Both the position numbers and the translations under genes were made by a program. The notes under the pieces were generated by a model, which made no database searches, was not told the DNA's origin, and saw only the letters and a program-made list of their open reading frames with translations. Positions 59,700-64,000 of a DNA stretch of 64,000 nucleotides are shown here, piece after piece. The first letter of the stretch is position 1; every line of letters begins with the position of its first letter. The DNA comes from Flavobacterium amnicola. Lineage in GTDB: Bacteria > Bacteroidota > Bacteroidia > Flavobacteriales > Flavobacteriaceae. The stretch spans positions 434,001 to 498,000 of the forward strand of contig NZ_SBKO01000001.1 in the NCBI RefSeq assembly GCF_004122165.1, read 5' to 3'.

Positions 59700-61160
59700 A
59701 TGTCATTCGGACTAACACCAAACCATACTCAAATTATTGAAGTTGAAAATTTAACACAAAAAGAATTTCTTGTATTGTTATTTGAGACTGTAAAAAAAAA
59801 TAATTGGAAAATTGCTTTTTTAAGTCAAAACGGAATAATAGCATATACTAATAATGGAATGCTTTCATGGAATGCAGAGATTAAAATCACAATTGAAAAC
59901 AGTACTGCGACTATAAAAAGCTCCTCAATTGGTGGTGAAATGTTTGATTGGAAAAAGAATAAAAAAAATGTTGAAAATTTTATCGAGAATTTTATCGAAT
60001 TAAAAGAGAAATTCACCAATGAAGAACTTTCAATAAAGTTTGCAGAGATTGAAGCAGAATTAAATAATGATGATGAAATTTTAAATCCATCTTCACTTGA
60101 AAAAAATTCAAGTTTTTTTTCAATTTTTAAACCTGTTGAAGGTTATTTCATTACTCCAATTCTAATTTACCTAAACATCATTGTTTTTGCGATTATGGTT
60201 TTATTGGGAGTTGATTTCTTCTCACCATCTTCCGATAATTTGATTCTTTGGGGAGCAAACTTTAGACCTTTAATTTTAGATGGCGAATGGTGGCGTTTAG
60301 TCACCAATTGTTTTTTGCATATTGGAATTTTTCATTTATTAATGAATATGTATGCTTTGATGTACATTGGAGTATTATTAGAACCGTATTTAGGCAAATT
60401 TAAGTTTGTTTCTGCCTATTTACTGGCAGGTTTATTAGCGAGTGTAACAAGTTTATGGTGGCATGATTTCACCATTAGCGCAGGTGCATCAGGAGCTATC
60501 TTTGGAATGTATGGAGTATTCTTAGCGTTGTTAACCACCAATTTAATTGAAAAAAACACTAGAAAAACATTACTAACAAGTATTTCAATTTTTGTTGGCT
60601 ACAACTTAATTTACGGTCTAAAAGGGGATATTGATAATGCGGCTCATATTGGCGGATTGATTGCTGGATTAATAATTGGTTATGCGTACACCTTCAATTT
60701 AGACGAGGAGAATCAAGTAAATTTAAAATATAAGATTGTAGGAACATTTACAATTGTTTTTTCTGTCGTCACATTTATCGTTTGCAATGGTTTAAATAAT
60801 GATTTGGCAGTCTATAGTTCTAGAATGAAAGAATTTTATGATATGGAAAAAATGGCTTTAGAAATTTATAGTAGAGTAAATTATGAGCCTAAAGAAGAAT
60901 TATTATACGACATTAAAGATCGGGGTATTTACTATTGGAATGCAAATATTGACCTAATCAATGAAGTCGATAAATTAAACCTACCAGATGAAATTCATCA
61001 GAAAAATTCAAAAATATTATCTTATTGTGAATTAAGGGTGAAGAGTTTTCAATTAATTTATAAAGCAGTATCGGAAGAAACTAATAAATACGACCTTGAA
61101 ATTAAAAATTATGACAACCAAATTCAAACAATTATAAATGAATTGAATGGAGGTCAGTGA
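59700..61160 (+). CDS. Rhomboid-family intramembrane serine protease with N-terminal domain
   Basis: A 486-residue protein. Residues 1-150 form a soluble domain (MSFGLTPNHTQIIEVENL) with no known family. Residues about 155-345 form the six- to seven-helix rhomboid core with HLLMNMYALMYIG, the nucleophile Ser264 in SAGASGAIFGMYG and catalytic His316 in AAHIGGLIAG. A soluble C-terminal part of about 130 residues follows. It cuts transmembrane helices within the membrane; the substrate is unknown. The C-terminal extension is unusually long and charged. Confidence 0.88.
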   Translation: MSFGLTPNHTQIIEVENLTQKEFLVLLFETVKKNNWKIAFLSQNGIIAYTNNGMLSWNAEIKITIENSTATIKSSSIGGEMFDWKKNKKNVENFIENFIELKEKFTNEELSIKFAEIEAELNNDDEILNPSSLEKNSSFFSIFKPVEGYFITPILIYLNIIVFAIMVLLGVDFFSPSSDNLILWGANFRPLILDGEWWRLVTNCFLHIGIFHLLMNMYALMYIGVLLEPYLGKFKFVSAYLLAGLLASVTSLWWHDFTISAGASGAIFGMYGVFLALLTTNLIEKNTRKTLLTSISIFVGYNLIYGLKGDIDNAAHIGGLIAGLIIGYAYTFNLDEENQVNLKYKIVGTFTIVFSVVTFIVCNGLNNDLAVYSSRMKEFYDMEKMALEIYSRVNYEPKEELLYDIKDRGIYYWNANIDLINEVDKLNLPDEIHQKNSKILSYCELRVKSFQLIYKAVSEETNKYDLEIKNYDNQIQTIINELNGGQ

Positions 61161-61173
61161 AATATACTTAGTA

Positions 61174-61941
61174 TCATTTAAAAATCTCAAACGTATCTCT
61201 GTCTTTCAAAAAATTTAATTTAGATCTGGTTTCGAGCATTTGGTTTTTATCCAATGTGATGATTTTGAAGGTTTCCTCTTCAAAAGGTGCAACCAAATAA
61301 TTTCCCAAAAAATCTACCGCTTGCGAATGTCCAATGTATTCGTAATTATTGCCATCAATGCCTATTCGGTTTACACCAACAACGTAGCACATATTTTCGA
61401 TGGCGCGAGCTTGTAAAAGCGTGTCCCAAGCATTAATGCGCGGTTTGGGCCAACTCGCCACATACAGTAAAACATCGTAATTTTCGACATTGCGGGCAAA
61501 TACCGGAAAACGCAAATCGTAGCAAATTTGCAAGCAAATTTTCCAACCGTTATAGTCCACGATGACTTTTTCCTTTCCAGGTGTAAAAATGGCTTCTTCT
61601 TTGGCTAGAGAAAACAAATGTCGTTTGTCATAGCTTTGTATTGCTCCATTGGGAAACACAAAAACCATACGGTTGTAGAAATTTCCGTTTTCGGTGATGA
61701 TGACACTTCCAGTAACGGCACTTTTTTTAAGTTGTGCCATTTGTTTCATCCAAGCCACCGTTTGGCCCTGCATGGTTTCCGCCACTTCAAAAGGATGCAT
61801 CGTAAAACCTGTCGAAAACATTTCGGGCAGTACAATTAGTTCAACTTCTTCTTGAATCGTCTTAATTTTTTGTTCGAAACGGATTCGATTGGCCTGAGGA
61901 TTTTCCCAAATGATATCCGATTGGAGGATTACTACTTTCAT
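61174..61941 (-). CDS. Nitrilase-family amidohydrolase (omega-amidase-like)
   Basis: A 255-residue C-N hydrolase. The catalytic triad is Glu in LPEMFSTG, Lys in YDKRHLFS and Cys in LQICYDLRFP. The size and the FARNVENYDVLLYVASWPKPR segment match the YafV/Nit2 omega-amidase group that hydrolyses alpha-ketoglutaramate and similar amides; other C-N hydrolase substrates cannot be excluded. The ATG at 61941 (MKVVILQSD) is preferred over an upstream TTG-type start. Confidence 0.9.
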   Translation of the reverse strand: MKVVILQSDIIWENPQANRIRFEQKIKTIQEEVELIVLPEMFSTGFTMHPFEVAETMQGQTVAWMKQMAQLKKSAVTGSVIITENGNFYNRMVFVFPNGAIQSYDKRHLFSLAKEEAIFTPGKEKVIVDYNGWKICLQICYDLRFPVFARNVENYDVLLYVASWPKPRINAWDTLLQARAIENMCYVVGVNRIGIDGNNYEYIGHSQAVDFLGNYLVAPFEEETFKIITLDKNQMLETRSKLNFLKDRDTFEIFK

Positions 61942-61953
61942 ATGATAAAAATA

Positions 61954-61985
61954 CAAAACGCATCCAAATCAATGAATGCGTTTTG
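61954..61985 (-). terminator. Intrinsic terminator of the thioredoxin-like gene
   Basis: Stem CAAAACGCAT / ATGCGTTTTG with a 12-base loop, then TATTTTT on the minus strand. It overlaps the promoter region of the amidohydrolase gene. Confidence 0.65.
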
Positions 61986-62009
61986 CAAAGAATTTATTTT
62001 TAATGCCTT

Positions 62010-62525
62010 TTAGCTTTTAGCTAACCATGCATTTAAAAATCCCTTAACTTTTTCCAAGCCATATCCTTTTCCGTCTTCTAAAGATCCCGTTTCCTGAACA
62101 TGCAGTAGTTTTCCGTTTGGATCTAAAATCATAAAAACAGGATAGCCCTGCTTTTCTCCTGGATTCCCATACTGACTAAAGAATTTTTCATTTTTGTTTT
62201 TAGGGGAATAATTCAAGTGGTAAAACAAATAATTTGCACTGATAATTCCTTTTAACTCGTCTGACTTTTGAATGAAATCGTTCAAACGCAAACACCAAAT
62301 ACACCAGTTACCACCTACTTGAATCATGATGTTTTTATTTTCTGCTTTTGCTTGTACTAGCAATTCTTTCACTTTGGCATCGGCATCTTCCATTTCGTGA
62401 TACGGTTTTGGTAATGCTGCTTTTTCGGCATCGGCTAGTTTTTTCTTAGCATCCTTTTCTTCTTGGGTTTGAGAAAATCCAATGGTAGTGACCAATAATA
62501 AGGCCATTAAATATATTTTTTTCAT
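62010..62525 (-). CDS. Exported thioredoxin-family protein
   Basis: A 171-residue protein with a signal peptide (about 1-19, LVTTIGFSQ), an alanine/lysine-rich helix and a thioredoxin-like domain (about 50-171). The active-site motif is NWCIWCLRL, a CIWC redox pair rather than CGPC. It is likely a periplasmic thiol-disulfide protein of the DUF255/YyaL-like or DsbD-tail type. The upstream in-frame start at 62555 would place non-signal residues before the signal peptide, so 62525 is used. Confidence 0.86.
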   Translation of the reverse strand: MKKIYLMALLLVTTIGFSQTQEEKDAKKKLADAEKAALPKPYHEMEDADAKVKELLVQAKAENKNIMIQVGGNWCIWCLRLNDFIQKSDELKGIISANYLFYHLNYSPKNKNEKFFSQYGNPGEKQGYPVFMILDPNGKLLHVQETGSLEDGKGYGLEKVKGFLNAWLAKS

Positions 62526-62567
62526 ATCTGTAATTTTATAGGTTAAAAATAACAAAAACTAAGCCAT

Positions 62568-62602
62568 AAAAAAAAGCATTCTAATAAGAATACTTTTTTT
62601 TA
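62568..62602 (-). terminator. Intrinsic terminator of the barrel protein gene
   Basis: Stem AGCATTCT-AATA-AGAATACT (one mismatched pair, G-T on the minus strand) with A-run and T-run arms. Confidence 0.75.
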
Positions 62603-62610
62603 ATCTTTCT

Positions 62611-63192
62611 TTAAAATCTGAAACCGGCTCCCAATTTTATTTGGTTATAATTAATTCCTGACATTTTATTCGTTATGGGACTTTCCCTGTAGATGCGAAC
62701 ATAATGAAAATAAGATTGAATAAAAAACTTGGGAGAAATATCGTAAGACAACCCTAAATTAAAATTCAATCCTCCAGCATTGTATTTTTCTGTTTTAATT
62801 TCAGTAAATTGATTTTGTGAGTAAAAGTATTCATATTCAGAAAAAAGCATAGAATACCCAATTCCAACAAATGGGTGAAGTTTTTCTGCATTATTCAATT
62901 TAAATTCACTAAATACATCTAAATGATGAAAACTATATTTTCTATCTAAAACTTCATTGTTAAAAGGGTCTTTTTCATTTAATAAATCAAATGTATAAGA
63001 TGCTCCCAATTTCATAGCATTAGTTTCTTTAAATCTATATTTAAAACTAGCATCAATAATTCCATTAATTTTTTGAAATTCATATGCGTTTAGAGACAAA
63101 GGGTAATTTACATCAATACTAAATTTTTTATTTTGTGAAATTGCGGTTACACTTAAAAAGAGCAACACTATTACTACAATTCTGTTTTTCAT
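62611..63192 (-). CDS. Outer-membrane beta-barrel protein
   Basis: A 193-residue protein with a signal peptide (about 1-19, LSVTAISQN) and alternating strands with aromatic girdles (FSIDVNYPLSL, LGASYTFDLL, HPFVGIGYSMLF, NFNLGLSYDI, QIKLGAGFRF). It ends in a terminal Phe. This is the OMP_b-brl pattern of small eight-stranded outer-membrane barrels. Function unknown. It is a single-gene unit. Confidence 0.84.
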   Translation of the reverse strand: MKNRIVVIVLLFLSVTAISQNKKFSIDVNYPLSLNAYEFQKINGIIDASFKYRFKETNAMKLGASYTFDLLNEKDPFNNEVLDRKYSFHHLDVFSEFKLNNAEKLHPFVGIGYSMLFSEYEYFYSQNQFTEIKTEKYNAGGLNFNLGLSYDISPKFFIQSYFHYVRIYRESPITNKMSGINYNQIKLGAGFRF

Positions 63193-63204
63193 GTTTACTA
63201 TTTA

Positions 63205-63241
63205 ACAAAAAGCACCTCAAAGTAAAACCTTGAGATGCTTT
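63205..63241 (-). terminator. Intrinsic terminator of sdhB
   Basis: Stem AAAGCACCTCAA / TTGAGATGCTTT (one mismatched pair, G-T on the minus strand) followed by TTTTTGTT on the minus strand. Confidence 0.8.
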
Positions 63242-63262
63242 CAACTTTATTTTACTTTATTA

Positions 63263-64000
63263 TTATTTCAAACTCGCTTTTAGATATTCTCTATTCATAC
63301 GAGCGATATTTTCTAATGAAATACCTTTTGGACATTCGATTTCACAAGCTCCTGTATTGGTACAGTTACCGAATCCTTCTTCATCCATTTGACGCACCAT
63401 GTTTAACACACGATTCGTTGCTTCTACTTTTCCTTGTGGTAACAAAGCGTATTGCGATACTTTTGCTCCAACGAATAACATCGCCGAACCATTTTTACAC
63501 GTCGCTACACAAGCGCCACATCCAATACAAGCCGCCGCTTCAAAAGCTTTGTCTGCATCTTCTTTATTAATTGGAGTCGCATTCGCATCGATCGTATTTC
63601 CAGACGTATTTACTGATATGAAACCTCCAGCTTGTTGGATTCTGTCGAAGGAACTTCTGTCTACTACTAAATCTTTAATTACTGGAAATGCTTTACTTCT
63701 CCATGGCTCTACATAAATGGTATCGCCATCTTTGAACGATCTCATGTGTAACTGACACGTGGTCACTCCAGTATCAGGTCCATGCGCACGACCGTTAATG
63801 TATAACGAACACATTCCGCAAATTCCTTCACGACAATCGTGGTCGAATGCGATTGGTTCTTTTCTTTCGTTTACTAATTGCTCATTCAATTGGTCTAACA
63901 TTTCCAAGAAGGAGCTATCGGTAGACACTTCATTTAAAGAATAATCTACCATTTGGCCTTTTTCAGAAGCTTTTTTCTGACGCCAAACTTTTAATTTTAT
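63263..64000 (-). CDS. sdhB: Succinate dehydrogenase/fumarate reductase iron-sulfur subunit, 5' end cut off
   Basis: The iron-sulfur subunit of complex II, passing electrons from the flavoprotein to menaquinone. It has the [2Fe-2S] motif CREGICGMC with the later Cys in TTCQLH, and the two C-terminal cysteine clusters [14 protein letters not shown] and [14 protein letters not shown]. An internal ATG at 63952 would omit the first part of the ferredoxin domain; the frame stays open to the window edge through [15 protein letters not shown]. The true start lies beyond 64000. Its terminator is at 63205-63241. Confidence 0.95.
   Translation of the reverse strand: MKLKVWRQKKASEKGQMVDYSLNEVSTDSSFLEMLDQLNEQLVNERKEPIAFDHDCREGICGMCSLYINGRAHGPDTGVTTCQLHMRSFKDGDTIYVEPWRSKAFPVIKDLVVDRSSFDRIQQAGGFISVNTSGNTIDANATPINKEDADKAFEAAACIGCGACVATCKNGSAMLFVGAKVSQYALLPQGKVEATNRVLNMVRQMDEEGFGNCTNTGACEIECPKGISLENIARMNREYLKASLK

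Noticed and set aside
1..64000. Mobile elements, prophage, CRISPR, rRNA or tRNA genes
   Set aside because: I saw no transposase or integrase, no regular spacer array, and no rRNA or tRNA signature on either strand; a dedicated tRNA and rRNA search would settle it.

Overview
The window is a stretch of chromosome from a member of the Bacteroidota, almost certainly Flavobacteriaceae and probably Flavobacterium or a close relative. The evidence is low GC, the gliding gene gldD, several proteins with type IX secretion (T9SS) C-terminal sorting domains, a TonB receptor with a carboxypeptidase-like N-terminal domain, the families DUF4271, DUF4296, DUF4301 and DUF6249, and the Bacteroidota -7 promoter motif TAnnTTTG in front of many genes. 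I saw no rRNA or tRNA gene, insertion sequence, prophage or CRISPR array. Genes are densely packed, no gene-free gap exceeds about 240 bases, and most transcription units end in clear hairpin terminators.

Layout. 1-2360: HU (cut by the window edge), mutY, ssb, gldD. 2364-9989: an unknown secreted protein, a metal-binding (HMA) lipoprotein, an EamA transporter, a minus-strand redox/Fe-S run (mrp, NifU-like, ferredoxin-NADP reductase, diiron protein), a glycine-zipper lipoprotein, an alkyltransferase-like protein, a LysE exporter and trmB. 10028-18601: the most interesting part, described below. 18709-23515: four small secreted proteins, three with clear T9SS sorting domains, and a LuxE-like protein. 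23573-30762: M1 peptidase, CPBP protease, an ECF sigma factor with its overlapping partner, ahcY, a phosphopantetheinyl transferase. 30919-40004: GGGP synthase, pnuC, DUF4301, arfB, enoyl-CoA hydratase, hemD, DUF4271, a GT2 glycosyltransferase, dihydroorotase, DUF4296 and an SDR enzyme. 40136-48892: tyrS and three peptidases (a T9SS metalloprotease, a DPP5-like S9 peptidase, a bleomycin-hydrolase-type C1 peptidase). 48963-56299: accC, accB, fabH, rpmF, DUF177, pdxA on the minus strand, ribE on the plus strand, glyS. 56370-64000: a coiled-coil protein, comF, an Ig-like lipoprotein, a rhomboid protease, a nitrilase-family amidase, a thioredoxin-like protein, an outer-membrane barrel and sdhB (cut by the window edge).

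Main discovery candidate: a putative phosphate-starvation (Pho) island at 10-18.6 kb. A PhoR/PhoB-like pair (12502-14226) lies between two plus-strand units: a PlcP-like metallophosphoesterase with a GT28-type glycosyltransferase (10098-11992), and a TonB receptor followed by a surface-type lipoprotein (14403-18601). Three promoters here (before 10098, 14403 and 17384) carry tandem 7-base half-sites ending in TAAC or a close variant, repeated every 11 bases. In all three, one half-site ends exactly 21 bases before a -7 box. The 7+4 repeat geometry is that of PhoB boxes. The first unit looks like a phospholipid-to-glycolipid remodelling module, and the second like an outer-membrane uptake system. 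The repeats and spacing are seen in the sequence. The Pho assignment and enzyme roles are inference.
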